Below the pieces are notes generated by a model that ran no database searches, was not told where the DNA came from, and was given only the letters and a program-made list of their open reading frames with translations. From Alphaproteobacteria bacterium (GTDB lineage Bacteria > Pseudomonadota > Alphaproteobacteria > Micropepsales > Micropepsaceae), in NCBI GenBank assembly GCA_016124635.1, contig WGNJ01000020.1, positions 1-56,462 on the forward strand: 56,462 nucleotides of DNA. Direction: 5' to 3'. Shown in pieces: positions 45,003 through 54,048 of this stretch (positions within the stretch are counted from its first letter, which is position 1; the number at the start of each line of letters is the position of its first letter). The position numbers and the translations under genes were made by a program.

Positions 45003-45689
45003 ATGTCGATCATGGGAAGCAGGGCGAGCGCGCTCGCCTGCGCAGCAGCCTTGTGTCTTGTTTCGCCGGCGACCGCCTTCGCGGCCGGACCGTGGCAAGG
45101 GTTCTACGTCGGCGCCGTCGGCGGCTACGGCGATTTCGATCTCGACGTCGCCAATCCGACGACGCCCGATCAATCGCTTGAAGGCGGCCTTTTGGGCGCG
45201 ACCGCCGGCTTCAATTTCCAGTCGAACAATCTCGTGTTCGGGATCGAGGCGGACTGGTCGGCGGCCAACATCTTCACGATGGTCCGCGACGGCAACTATC
45301 TGACCGAGGATTCGACGATCAACTCGCTGGGCACGCTGCGCGCGCGCTTGGGCCTGGCGAGCGGTTCGTGGCTGCCCTTCGTCAGCGGCGGTTTCATTTG
45401 GGACGAGGTTGAGGGCGGCATCATCTGTCCGGCCGGCGCGGCCTTCGGCGTCTGCGCGATCACCGGTCCGTTCAACGTGCGCTCGACGGAGACGCACACC
45501 GGTTGGACGGTCGGCGGCGGCGTCGAATACATGATGGCGGCGAGCTGGTCGGCCAAGGTCGAATATCTCTACGCCGATTTCGACAAGGCGAGCTACACCG
45601 GCACGGTCCCGGTTCTGGGCACCGCGACCTCCGACGAGACGCAGACGATGAACAGCCTCGTCCGCTTCGGCGTGAACTACCGCTTCTAA
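45003..45689 (+). CDS. Omp25-like outer-membrane beta-barrel protein
   Basis: A 228-residue porin-family barrel (OMP_b-brl type). The signal peptide runs to TAFA|AGPW. The first strand motif WQGFYVGAVGGYGDFD, ATAGFNFQSNNLVFGIEADW, GTLRARLGLASGSWLPFVSG and the C-terminal VRFGVNYRF with terminal Phe match the Omp25/Omp31 family of alphaproteobacteria. ATG 45003 follows GGGGGA; the 28-codon longer reading has no signal peptide at its start. A strong terminator follows. Confidence 0.9.
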   Translation: MSIMGSRASALACAAALCLVSPATAFAAGPWQGFYVGAVGGYGDFDLDVANPTTPDQSLEGGLLGATAGFNFQSNNLVFGIEADWSAANIFTMVRDGNYLTEDSTINSLGTLRARLGLASGSWLPFVSGGFIWDEVEGGIICPAGAAFGVCAITGPFNVRSTETHTGWTVGGGVEYMMAASWSAKVEYLYADFDKASYTGTVPVLGTATSDETQTMNSLVRFGVNYRF

Positions 45690-45707
45690 TATATTGTCTC
45701 TTTGGAC

Positions 45708-45739
45708 GGCGCGGCCCCTGCGGCCGCGCCGCATTTTTT
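45708..45739 (+). terminator. Rho-independent terminator
   Basis: GGCGCGGCC-CCTGC-GGCCGCGCC, a perfect 9-bp stem followed by GCATTTTTTCC. It ends the outer-membrane protein transcript. Confidence 0.92.
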
Positions 45740-45915
45740 CCGTCCAAAATGAGCCCGCAACTAGAAATCTAGCGCGCCGTTGTGAAAGTGCCCGTCATTC
45801 AGCGGCACATTCGCGCGGTCGACAGGCTCATTCTCGAGCTGCCTGCACTGGTCACACACCCGGCAAGCGGCTATGTGAAAGCGTCAGATTATCGGCGACG
45901 GGGCCGAGGTTGGCG

Positions 45916-46608
45916 GTGAAAAAATACGACATCATCAACGCGCTTGGGCGCAGACATAATCTGCGACGCTATCTTGAGATTTGCACACCGACTACGGGTC
46001 ATACTTATGCACGCGTTGACGGAGTGTGGTTCCAGAAGGAAAGGCTAGTCTACAACTGCCCCGACACGAACGACGACGGAATGGAATATTCTTACCGCAC
46101 GTCGCAACTGGATTCCTCAGACCTTGTCAAAGCAATTGAGCGTACAAAACCGCGCGGTGGCTATGACTTGATCTTCATCGACCCGTTTCACACGCTACAC
46201 GCGTCCGCTACGGATTTGTCTGGTGCATGGAATCTGTTGCGGCCAATGGGAATAATGGTGGTCCACGACTGCAACCCGGCGGACGAAGAAATTGCAGCCC
46301 CTGAGTTTAAGGCCGGTGATTGGTGCGGGGTTACCTATCAAGCTTTCATAAATTTTGTGTTGGGACGATCGGATCTCGACTATTGCACGGTGGACGCAGA
46401 TTACGGATGCGGCGTGATCTTCAAGCGGCAACGGATCGCCTCGGAAGATCACGCGCAAGCCGAAAGAGATGCCCATTTGGCTCGCGGCTGGCTGCTGGCT
46501 CAACAGAGTGATCGAGCGTGTTACAAATACTTCGACGGCAACCGACGGCAGTTGCTTAGGCTTGTTGCAGTTGAAGAATTTACGCAGCGTGAGGGAATAG
46601 GAAATTAG
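45916..46608 (+). CDS. Methyltransferase-fold protein with YLEICTPTTG motif
   Basis: A 230-residue protein. GTG 45916 (GAGG 7 nt upstream) opens VKKYDIINALGRRHNLRRYL. The C-terminal half has class I methyltransferase strands 4 and 5: YDLIFIDPFHTLHASATDLS, then LLRPMGIMVVHDCNP. Motif I, normally E-x-G-x-x-x-G, reads LEICTPTTGHTY, so SAM binding may be altered. I recall this YLEICTPTTG variant from other bacterial glycan clusters, but cannot name the reaction. AT-richer than the core genes. Alternative: a non-enzymatic Rossmann-fold protein. Confidence 0.6.
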   Translation: MKKYDIINALGRRHNLRRYLEICTPTTGHTYARVDGVWFQKERLVYNCPDTNDDGMEYSYRTSQLDSSDLVKAIERTKPRGGYDLIFIDPFHTLHASATDLSGAWNLLRPMGIMVVHDCNPADEEIAAPEFKAGDWCGVTYQAFINFVLGRSDLDYCTVDADYGCGVIFKRQRIASEDHAQAERDAHLARGWLLAQQSDRACYKYFDGNRRQLLRLVAVEEFTQREGIGN

Positions 46609-46635
46609 GTCCGACCGCTCACCGAGCGACTGCGG

Positions 46636-49053
46636 CTACTCGCCGAAGCCCGGCGCTTCGCGGTACTTATGCGGAACCCATTTGCCCCATCTTGCCTCGT
46701 AGATGGCGCGGTTCTTACGGAACAATTCTCCCTTGACGCCATATTCCAGCATATTAAACGCGGCCGAAAGGTGGTGGTGGACAAATACACCATCAACACA
46801 GACAATTCGGTACCCCGCCTGACGGACGCGTTGGCAATAATCATCATCCTCGAAGAAGCCGACGCCATAGCTAGCGTCAAGTCCGCCGATTTTCTCAATC
46901 ACGTCTCGTCTAGTCGCTACGCAGAAGAAAGCGACGGTATCGGCCTCGTACAATGACCCGCGACGCGACCTTGTGAATTCGCGAGACCGATACGCCATCT
47001 CTGTCATGTCCGCGTAGTGGATTGAGATCTTTTGGATGCCGCCAATCATATTCGTCACGGGTCCGGCTAGTCCTATCGAATGATCGTGAACGAGCGGCCG
47101 TATCAGATCTTGAATCCACCCCGTGGTTACATAGGTGTCGTTGTTGAGAAGAATAATTATCTCGCCTGTGGCGGCATCGATTCCAACGTTGTTGCCCGCT
47201 GCAAAGCCTAAATTCTGTTCATTTAGTATCACCTTACGATTGGATCCGCTCTCTCCCCATTCGCGTAAGAAATCTCGTGAGCCATCCGTCGACATATTGT
47301 CCACGCAAATGATCTCAAGGTTCGGATAGTCGGAAAATTGCTCAAGGCTGTGCAAACAGGCTTTCGTGAAACCTATGCCGTTGTACGTTAGGACAACAAC
47401 ACTCACCTTCGGGTGGTATGTCTGCAGCAGTTCAGCGTACTGCGACGCTCGGGAGTGCCAAGAGTTCTCAGATGCCCAGTGGCGGCGGCGGGATGCTAGC
47501 TCGTGGTCGTCGCCTTCGGCGATTGCGTCCACCAACGCCGACTCGAACTCCTCTTCGTCTTTCGCGATTCGAACAAGATCGGCGGGCGCCAAATGGGCTT
47601 CTGGAATATCCGTACAGACCACAGGTTTTCCCGACGCCATGTACTCGTAGAGCTTCACTGGGTTCGTCGCCTTTATAAGTTCGACGATTTTGAACGGAAT
47701 TGTGCACACCGAGAATCCGTAAAGGTATTTTGTCAAATCGCTGTACGGCTTTTCTCCCAAGAAGCGCACATTGCGCATTTTGCTGATTTCGCTGATGTCA
47801 CATCCAGCTGTGGAACCGATGAAGACGAAATCCCAGTCAGCGTGTCGCCGCGCGATGTTGGAGACCAGTTCCACATCAAACCACTCGGCGATAGCGCCGA
47901 AATACCCGATCACTGGACGATCTTCGATAACTGCAAGTTCGGTCGGCTTCTTGCTGAAGTAGTCAAATTCACATCCGTTTCGGATGATTGTCGATGGTCG
48001 AAACTTGGCGACATAGTCGTGCAGATAGGCCGAAGTCGTCGCGACGATATCGGCCTCCTTCACCAGTTCCAGCTCTAGTTCCGCTACTTCTTTGCTAACG
48101 TTCGAAAACCCCGCCACGTGATCGAGGCAATCGTGAACAATTGTCGCTCCTTGAATTGACTGAGCTACTGGAAGCCACGTCGGAAATTGTATCAACGCAT
48201 ATGGACGGCGAACGTTCGTATCTTTGATCAGGTGCTCGACGGCCAGTATCACATCTTTCAGCTGACTAGCATCACTAAAGCCGGAGTAGATACTTGGTCG
48301 TTCTCCGGGAATTTTGAGTCTCACTTCAAAGACGTTCTCGGCAAGGTTTGAGATGACCGAGTACCCAGGACTCGTGTCAGAGTCGAATTGAACGCTGAGG
48401 TAGAGAACGCGATAGCCCAAACTACCTAGTCCCCGGCTCAGATGTTGCGGTCGTTGATTTCTGAAAGTCCAGTCGATGATGGAGAAGACTAGAAGGTCAC
48501 CGCGCTCACCAATCGCACTTCGACAAGCATCGAAGAAATCACCACGCTGCGGCGTTTCCGATTGTGATGCTGGAGTTCCGCTGAGAGCCGAGTGAACGGC
48601 ACGCAGCAGTGTATTCTGCTCCTGCAACGCAGTCTCTAACTTTGACAGCCGATACTCGAGTCCCTCAATAGCCTTTTGAAAGGTCGACTGAGCAAGTGCG
48701 TCTGTGGACACAAGCCGCACGTTTATTCTCTTGGGACTCCCTTGCAGAATTGAACCATGACGCTTTGAACGCGCTGTAATCTGGCGCACGGCGCCATCAA
48801 AGATGTTCTCCGGCAGGGTAATATCGAAACCGTGATTGCCGACGCCAATGCCAGCGTCAAGAAGGTCCTGCCGAAAAAGGTTTGCCTGTCCCGTCGCAAC
48901 CAATTCGCCATCACACAAGATTTCAACCGTTGGGACTTCGAGGGGAACGCTGTGGTCAGTCATCCACCCGATTGCGCGGCGACCCACGACGCCATCGAGA
49001 TAGCCCCGAACAAAATGCGCGACTGGCCTGGCTGCAGGCGTCTTTTTCCACAT
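46636..49053 (-). CDS. Bifunctional glycosyltransferase (GT4-like plus GT2)
   Basis: An 805-residue protein with three parts. Residues 1 to about 120 form a small beta-sandwich-like domain (GYLDGVVGRRAIGWMTDH, VPTVEILCDGELVATGQANL) often found at the front of bacterial glycan enzymes. Residues about 150-540 are a GT-B GT4-like domain (VIGYFGAIAEWFDVEL; NPVKLYEYMASGKPVVCTDI). Residues about 545-805 are a GT2 domain (KVSVVVLTYNGIGFTKACLH, IILLNNDTYV with NND as the metal motif, FFEDDDYCQRVRQAGY). It probably adds two different sugars in surface polysaccharide synthesis. Markedly AT-richer than the core genes. Confidence 0.88.
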   Translation of the reverse strand: MWKKTPAARPVAHFVRGYLDGVVGRRAIGWMTDHSVPLEVPTVEILCDGELVATGQANLFRQDLLDAGIGVGNHGFDITLPENIFDGAVRQITARSKRHGSILQGSPKRINVRLVSTDALAQSTFQKAIEGLEYRLSKLETALQEQNTLLRAVHSALSGTPASQSETPQRGDFFDACRSAIGERGDLLVFSIIDWTFRNQRPQHLSRGLGSLGYRVLYLSVQFDSDTSPGYSVISNLAENVFEVRLKIPGERPSIYSGFSDASQLKDVILAVEHLIKDTNVRRPYALIQFPTWLPVAQSIQGATIVHDCLDHVAGFSNVSKEVAELELELVKEADIVATTSAYLHDYVAKFRPSTIIRNGCEFDYFSKKPTELAVIEDRPVIGYFGAIAEWFDVELVSNIARRHADWDFVFIGSTAGCDISEISKMRNVRFLGEKPYSDLTKYLYGFSVCTIPFKIVELIKATNPVKLYEYMASGKPVVCTDIPEAHLAPADLVRIAKDEEEFESALVDAIAEGDDHELASRRRHWASENSWHSRASQYAELLQTYHPKVSVVVLTYNGIGFTKACLHSLEQFSDYPNLEIICVDNMSTDGSRDFLREWGESGSNRKVILNEQNLGFAAGNNVGIDAATGEIIILLNNDTYVTTGWIQDLIRPLVHDHSIGLAGPVTNMIGGIQKISIHYADMTEMAYRSREFTRSRRGSLYEADTVAFFCVATRRDVIEKIGGLDASYGVGFFEDDDYCQRVRQAGYRIVCVDGVFVHHHLSAAFNMLEYGVKGELFRKNRAIYEARWGKWVPHKYREAPGFGE

Positions 49054-49213
49054 TTGAGAGCCCTGATCCCTGGTCCGACGGGGACGCTGGATTGCAGATT
49101 GCTAAAGGGGCAATCGTGAATCAAGTTTTAGTTGCGCCTGGTATTGCAAGTTCTCTGGCTGCGGTATCGTCTCCCATCCGAAGATGGGTCTACCCCCAAC
49201 ACCGAGATTCGCG

Positions 49214-50230
49214 ATGTTCGATGTCTGCTTTCTGCACATAGGGTTCGAGAAAACAGGAACGAGTTCGATCCAGCAATTTCTGCATCGCAATCGCAACCAG
49301 CTTGCGCAACGTGGCTATTATCACCCGCTTTCGCTGGACGTACCGAACAACACCTACCTTTACGTATATGCGGCCGAAGAAGAGCGCATTAATGAGGTGC
49401 ACCGCGCCGTCAGGCAGGGACTTTCGCCAGAGGAATTTCGTGCGAAAGTCGAACGCGACCTCGAAATGGAGCTGTCGGGGCGCTCAGGCACTCTCGTGTT
49501 GTCAAACGAGCATCTGCACAGCGAAGTCAGATCACATGCGGGCATCGAAAGACTGAAGCGGCTGATCGAACCATACTGCAAGAAAATCGTAGTCGTCGCT
49601 TATCTGCGCCGGCAGGATCGAACGGCAATCAGTCAATATTCGACCGCCTTAAAATCAGGGATGGACCATCTCCCCCGAGTTCTTGGATTTCCTCGAGCAG
49701 ATGCCATCGACTATTACTACGACTACGCGTTAGTGCTCGAGAACTATGCGTCCGTTTTCGGTCGCGAACAGATGGAAGTGCGGGTTTTCGAACCCGAACT
49801 CCTAACAAGCGGAAATGCTGTCTTGGATTTCGCAGGGGCCATCGGTTTAGGAGATTTTGCTTGGCTTGAAATGCCGAGCGTCGCAAATGCTTCACTGCGC
49901 CCAATCGCGCTCCGCTTCCTCGCGGAGGTCAACAAGCGTCTCCCGGTTCTTCACCGCGGGGGTGCGAACCCCGCTCGCGCAAGACTCATCAGAGCCATAG
50001 AGCAACATTATTCCGGGGGAGGTCCGACAGTGCTTCGCTCGGAAGCGGAAGCCTATTTCCAGGCGTTTGCCGAAACTAACGAGCGAGTGCGCGCCGAATA
50101 TTTTCCGTCGCGCACGGCCCTTTTTTCGGACGATTTCTCGATGTATCCAGTGAAGGCTCCTGATGAGAAGCCGTTGACGTTCGAAGATGCGGCTCGGATG
50201 GCAGCCATCTTATGGGCCAGCTCCGTCTAG
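49214..50230 (+). CDS. Sulfotransferase-family protein
   Basis: A 338-residue cytoplasmic PAPS-dependent sulfotransferase candidate. The 5'-phosphate loop is FLHIGFEKTGTSSIQQFL and the 3'-phosphate segment VVVAYLRRQDRTAISQYSTA (Arg...Ser). ATG 49214 (MFDVCFLHIG) gives the usual distance to the loop; ATG 49184 is ten codons longer and neither has a strong ribosome site. It is divergent from the glycosyltransferase and overlaps wecB, implying joint expression; likely sulfates a surface glycan. Confidence 0.75.
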   Translation: MFDVCFLHIGFEKTGTSSIQQFLHRNRNQLAQRGYYHPLSLDVPNNTYLYVYAAEEERINEVHRAVRQGLSPEEFRAKVERDLEMELSGRSGTLVLSNEHLHSEVRSHAGIERLKRLIEPYCKKIVVVAYLRRQDRTAISQYSTALKSGMDHLPRVLGFPRADAIDYYYDYALVLENYASVFGREQMEVRVFEPELLTSGNAVLDFAGAIGLGDFAWLEMPSVANASLRPIALRFLAEVNKRLPVLHRGGANPARARLIRAIEQHYSGGGPTVLRSEAEAYFQAFAETNERVRAEYFPSRTALFSDDFSMYPVKAPDEKPLTFEDAARMAAILWASSV

Positions 50231-51345
50231 CGATGGGGGCGACCGCACATATAGTGTGCTTGGTGGGCACAAGACCTGAAGCGATAAAAATGGCGCCAGT
50301 CATTCATGCGTTGCGCCAGAACCCTCAGCTTCGAACTACTGTAGTAACAACCGGCCAGCATCAGGAAATCTTGCTGAAGGCATTGGCAAGCTTCAACATT
50401 GTAGCCGACCACGAACTGGCGGTGATGGAGGAGAATCAGACGCTTGCGCGGCTAACGTCGAATGTCATGCGTGCGCTAGATCCAGTCATTGAAGAGTTGT
50501 CGCCTGATCTCGTGCTTGCCCAAGGCGACACCACATCGGTGTTTGTAGCGGCTCTGGTCGCGTTCTATCGCGGCGTCCCGTTTGGTCATGTAGAGGCGGG
50601 CTTGCGAACAGGAGATTTGAGAAGTCCATTCCCTGAGGAGTTCAATCGGGTAGTCGCTAGCAAACTGGCTTCGCTCCACTTCGCACCTACAGAAGCGGCC
50701 AGGCAAAATTTGATAAGGGAGGGGGCAGACCCCGAAACGATTTATCTAACCGGGAATACGGTGATTGACGCATTGTTTGACGTTGCGCGTCGTCCGATCG
50801 AGCTACCTATCGAGATTGAGAGCGAAAGAAGATTGATTCTATTGACGAGTCACAGGCGTGAGAACTTCGGCGCCCCGCTACTCGCCATCATTTCTGCGGC
50901 TCGTCGACTCCTGGCTAACTACTCCGATGTGGAGATGGTTTACCCAGTCCATCCAAATCCAAATGTCCACGATGTCGTGCATCGCGAATTAGGTGGGTTA
51001 GACCGGATGCATTTGCTGCCACCGGTTGACTACGAAAATTTGGTGGCTCTGATGAAGCGGAGCCACATTGTACTCACGGATAGTGGCGGCCTTCAGGAAG
51101 AGGCGCCTGCCTTGGGGAAACCGGTCCTTGTTCTTCGAGAAGTTACAGAGCGGCCTGAAGCGGTCACTGCCGGCGTTGCCAAATTGATCGGTTGCGAGGA
51201 GGAAATCATAGTCAGAGAGACATCCTCGCTACTGAACGATTTTTCGGCGTATCAGTCTATGTCGCGAGGTGCATCACCATATGGCGATGGGTACGCGGCG
51301 CAGCGGATCGCCGAAGTCATTCAAGCGAGGTTCCTCTCAAGCTAG
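50212..51345 (+). CDS. wecB: UDP-N-acetylglucosamine 2-epimerase
   Basis: A 377-residue non-hydrolysing epimerase making UDP-ManNAc for surface polysaccharides. Motifs: VCLVGTRPEAIKMAPVIHAL, VTTGQHQEIL, VLAQGDTTSVFVAALVAFY, GHVEAGLRTGDLRSPFPEEF, LLTSHRRENFG and VLTDSGGLQEEAPALGKPVL. ATG 50212 overlaps the sulfotransferase end by 19 bp; ATG 50233 gives a more typical N-terminus and may be the true start. Codon use includes AT-rich choices unlike the core genes. Its end overlaps the convergent next gene by 4 bp. Confidence 0.95.
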   Translation: MGQLRLAMGATAHIVCLVGTRPEAIKMAPVIHALRQNPQLRTTVVTTGQHQEILLKALASFNIVADHELAVMEENQTLARLTSNVMRALDPVIEELSPDLVLAQGDTTSVFVAALVAFYRGVPFGHVEAGLRTGDLRSPFPEEFNRVVASKLASLHFAPTEAARQNLIREGADPETIYLTGNTVIDALFDVARRPIELPIEIESERRLILLTSHRRENFGAPLLAIISAARRLLANYSDVEMVYPVHPNPNVHDVVHRELGGLDRMHLLPPVDYENLVALMKRSHIVLTDSGGLQEEAPALGKPVLVLREVTERPEAVTAGVAKLIGCEEEIIVRETSSLLNDFSAYQSMSRGASPYGDGYAAQRIAEVIQARFLSS

Positions 51346-51989
51346 CCCCCTTGAGGCACAATCTTCACATAGGCGCCAAGGAGTTCTATTGATTTGCCGC
51401 TACCGCTCGGATCGGCGTTTATTGCCAACATCGGCTCGAACGAATACGTACCGGGCGTGATCTTCGGGACCGTGTAGGTAAATGTCTTCAAGGCGAATTT
51501 TGGTCCAAGGGGAATGCTTCGCCAACCGCTATTTCCTGCTTGCCGGGTTGCATAGACAACAGACATAGAATCGGCACCGTTTGACTGCGACTGCCGCGCG
51601 ACGATCCCGATCTCGACCTTCAGGCCGTTCGCCTTGTTGTTAAATTCAAGCGGCAGCATCCAACTCAGACCTTGCTTCGCCCAATCAACGGACTGCCCGT
51701 CCATCGGGGTGCTGCTCGTTAGGCGCGCGAACACTGCGTTCTGATCACCTAGGCTGAAACGCTCAAGACGATGACCGCTTGCAAGCCGCCACTTGCGAGC
51801 GTCTCCATCTGTAAACGTAGCTACGTAACCGCCGCTCGTTGATAGATCCGTTAGCTGCGTCAAAAGCTGCGCCTCCGAAGCGCTGTCATCAGAAAACGGG
51901 TTCTTCTTAAAGAAGTCGGTGCCGAACAACACGCCGGCTGCGACCAGCGCCAAGACGACTGCGCCGGCAATCAGGTACGTCGCTCTCAT
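51342..51989 (-). CDS. Membrane-anchored exported protein of unknown function
   Basis: A 215-residue protein. ATG 51989 opens a signal anchor (MRATYLIAGAVVLALVAAGV, then LFGTDFFKKNP). The rest looks like an all-beta domain: GGYVATFTDGDARKWRLASG, ANGLKVEIGIVARQSQSNGA, TPGTYSFEPMLAINADPSGS. This suggests a jelly-roll or carbohydrate-binding fold, but no family is recognised. It stands at the end of the glycan region, convergent with wecB. A 16-residue longer start at 52037 is less likely. Confidence 0.6.
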   Translation of the reverse strand: MRATYLIAGAVVLALVAAGVLFGTDFFKKNPFSDDSASEAQLLTQLTDLSTSGGYVATFTDGDARKWRLASGHRLERFSLGDQNAVFARLTSSTPMDGQSVDWAKQGLSWMLPLEFNNKANGLKVEIGIVARQSQSNGADSMSVVYATRQAGNSGWRSIPLGPKFALKTFTYTVPKITPGTYSFEPMLAINADPSGSGKSIELLGAYVKIVPQGG

Positions 51990-52547
51990 GCCATGAGGTC
52001 CGCTGAATGAGGAGGGGGAAACTCGGGCGCGCACCATACGATGGGCGCTTACGTTCAGGCAAACTCTCAGACAGGACTAGGAGCGCGACGCCCCTTGCGC
52101 CCGTTGCGCCGACGGCTCGCGTGCTCGCTTCGCCGCGGTAGGCGCCGCGCGCAAATCGCGCGCCGGCATGTGCGGGACGCCCCTCTCACAACTCAGGCTC
52201 GCATGGCGCGCCGCAATCCACTTGGCGCTGGTCCATAGCGCCGGCGATGCGATTCGCAAGGCTCCGCGCATGCGAATCGGCCTCGCGAATCAAAAACGAA
52301 TCAGATGGGGCAAATGCTCATTCACACAAACGAAAGTTTTTGTTTCCAAAGCTGAACATCTTTGCTGATTTTTGGTGACGTATGACGATTGCGTTAAACC
52401 AAGCTGTTGTCGCTCAGCCACAATTCACTGTCGACTGGCCCGTAGTCGCGTGCACGCCGGGGGTTGTTCTTACTTTGTTGTAATTCTCGTGAGACGTTTG
52501 CTGCACAACAACAAAACGAGCGAATCTCTATTCAGGGCGAGAGAGGC
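51990..52547. other. Intergenic region
   Basis: About 560 bp with no supported gene. AT-rich patches at 52310-52400 and 52465-52515 (TTGTTGTAATT, ACAACAACAAA) could hold the promoter of the next gene. No repeat of the REPIN-like family is seen here. Confidence 0.5.
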
Positions 52548-53945
52548 ATGATTGCGAGTTCCGGGCGTGCAAGCGCCGCAGCAGTTTCAGCGATACTTCT
52601 TGACATTCCGGCGCCGATTTTCGCAGCGGCGTGGACAGGCGAGACACTCTTCGTGCATTTGGCCGCGGCGCCGCAACGCCGGGCTTTGCGCACACGCATT
52701 ACGGCGGCCCTGAATGAAGCCGGCGTTTCACGCGTGCGCATCCGCTTCCATGAGGGCGTGCAGCTTTCGGCACCCAAGAGCCTCGAGCGGCTCGTCGCGC
52801 GCTTTGCGGGCGATGAGATCGTCTACGACCCGACGGGCGCCGTCGCCCGCTCGCGTTCGCTTGTTACGGCGGGGCGCGAGGTTCGCGCCGCGCTGGGCGC
52901 GAAGCTCACGGGCCTTTATTACGCGCCGCGCCTGCGCACCTTTTATGTCGCGCTGAAGGCGGCGAGCCTCGCCAAGGGTGAGAAGCTCAAGGTCGGCGCG
53001 CTCGCCGAGATCGAACGCAGCGTCGCCGCCGCGATGACGGCGGCTTTCACGCCGGCGCTCGACGAATGCCCGGCCATCCGCGTCGGCTTCGGTTTGCCGG
53101 CGGCGGGCCTCGTCGCCGTCGATGTGCGTTCGGTGCAGCGCTGGAGCACGCGCCTTGCGCGCAGCATCCGCCGACTGTGGAAACCGGTGACCTTGGCCGC
53201 GCTCTTCGGCGCAGGTCTTGCGGCCGGCGCTCAAGCGCGCGAGCCCGCGGTCTCCGAAACGAACCTGAAGCTCTCGGGCTCGGGCGGCGTGGCCGACGAC
53301 GAAAGCGCCTGGACGGCCGGCGCCGCGCTCACGGCGCCCCTCGGCCAGTACACCGGCGTTCAGCTCGAAGGCGGCGCGGCCGGCGTCGACGACGACACCA
53401 TCTGGGGCGCAGGCGTCCATCTCTTCACCCGCGATCCCGACAAGTATCTGCTCGGCCTCTTCGCCAGCTACGCCAAGGAAGACGACTTCAATCTCGACGC
53501 CACGCGCATCGGCGCCGAGGCCGAGATCTACATGAACCAGATCTCGATCCTGGCGCAGGCCGGTTATCAGTTCTCCGACGGCTTCGCCGGCGTCGGCGGC
53601 GACACCGCCTTCGGCTCGCTCGATCTGCGTTGGTATGCGACCGACAACTTCGCGATCACCGCCGGCGGCAGCTTCGCGCAAGATCAGAACCAAGGCCACT
53701 TGATGGCCGAGTTCATGCCGGGCTTCTCGGCGCTGCCGGGCCTCGCCTTCAACGTCAAGGGCGTGATCGGCGAAAACGATTTCGACAGCGTCATGGGCGG
53801 CATCACTTTCTACTTCGGCTCACCCGCGAGCTTGAAGGACCGCCAACGCAAGCAGGATCCGGACACCGCATTGTACAATCTCTTCAACAGCGTCCAGGAA
53901 CAAAGACAGAAGCTGAACGCGATGTACGGCGGACAGCATCCTTAA
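52548..53945 (+). CDS. Beta-barrel protein with N-terminal domain and internal signal-like helix
   Basis: A 465-residue protein of unusual layout. ATG 52548 has GAGAGG just upstream. Residues 1-205 have no signal peptide and form two similar alpha/beta segments (WTGETLFVHLAAAPQRRALR...SRVRIRFHEG and RLRTFYVALKAASLAKGEKL...PAIRVGFGLP). Residues 206-230 are a perfect signal-peptide look-alike: RSIRRLWKPVTLAALFGAGL then AAGAQA and an Ala-x-Ala site. Residues 231 to about 430 alternate like outer-membrane strands (GVQLEGGAAGVDDDTIWGAG; ITFYFG), with a charged 35-residue tail. An internal GTG at 53133 could start a barrel-only form but has no ribosome site. No family recognised. Confidence 0.7.
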   Translation: MIASSGRASAAAVSAILLDIPAPIFAAAWTGETLFVHLAAAPQRRALRTRITAALNEAGVSRVRIRFHEGVQLSAPKSLERLVARFAGDEIVYDPTGAVARSRSLVTAGREVRAALGAKLTGLYYAPRLRTFYVALKAASLAKGEKLKVGALAEIERSVAAAMTAAFTPALDECPAIRVGFGLPAAGLVAVDVRSVQRWSTRLARSIRRLWKPVTLAALFGAGLAAGAQAREPAVSETNLKLSGSGGVADDESAWTAGAALTAPLGQYTGVQLEGGAAGVDDDTIWGAGVHLFTRDPDKYLLGLFASYAKEDDFNLDATRIGAEAEIYMNQISILAQAGYQFSDGFAGVGGDTAFGSLDLRWYATDNFAITAGGSFAQDQNQGHLMAEFMPGFSALPGLAFNVKGVIGENDFDSVMGGITFYFGSPASLKDRQRKQDPDTALYNLFNSVQEQRQKLNAMYGGQHP

Positions 53946-53970
53946 GAGTTCTTTGGGGGATGGCCCGAGT

Positions 53971-54008
53971 GAGGGCGTGGGATGCGTCTCCCGCGCCCTC
54001 TTCTTTTT
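53971..54008 (+). terminator. Rho-independent terminator
   Basis: GAGGGCGTGGGA-N6-TCCCGCGCCCTC (12-bp stem with one G-T pair) followed by TTCTTTTTG. It ends the barrel-protein transcript. Confidence 0.92.
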
Positions 54009-54048
54009 GCCGCCGCCTTCTGCGAGCGCGACTGACCTGAGCCCGGCG

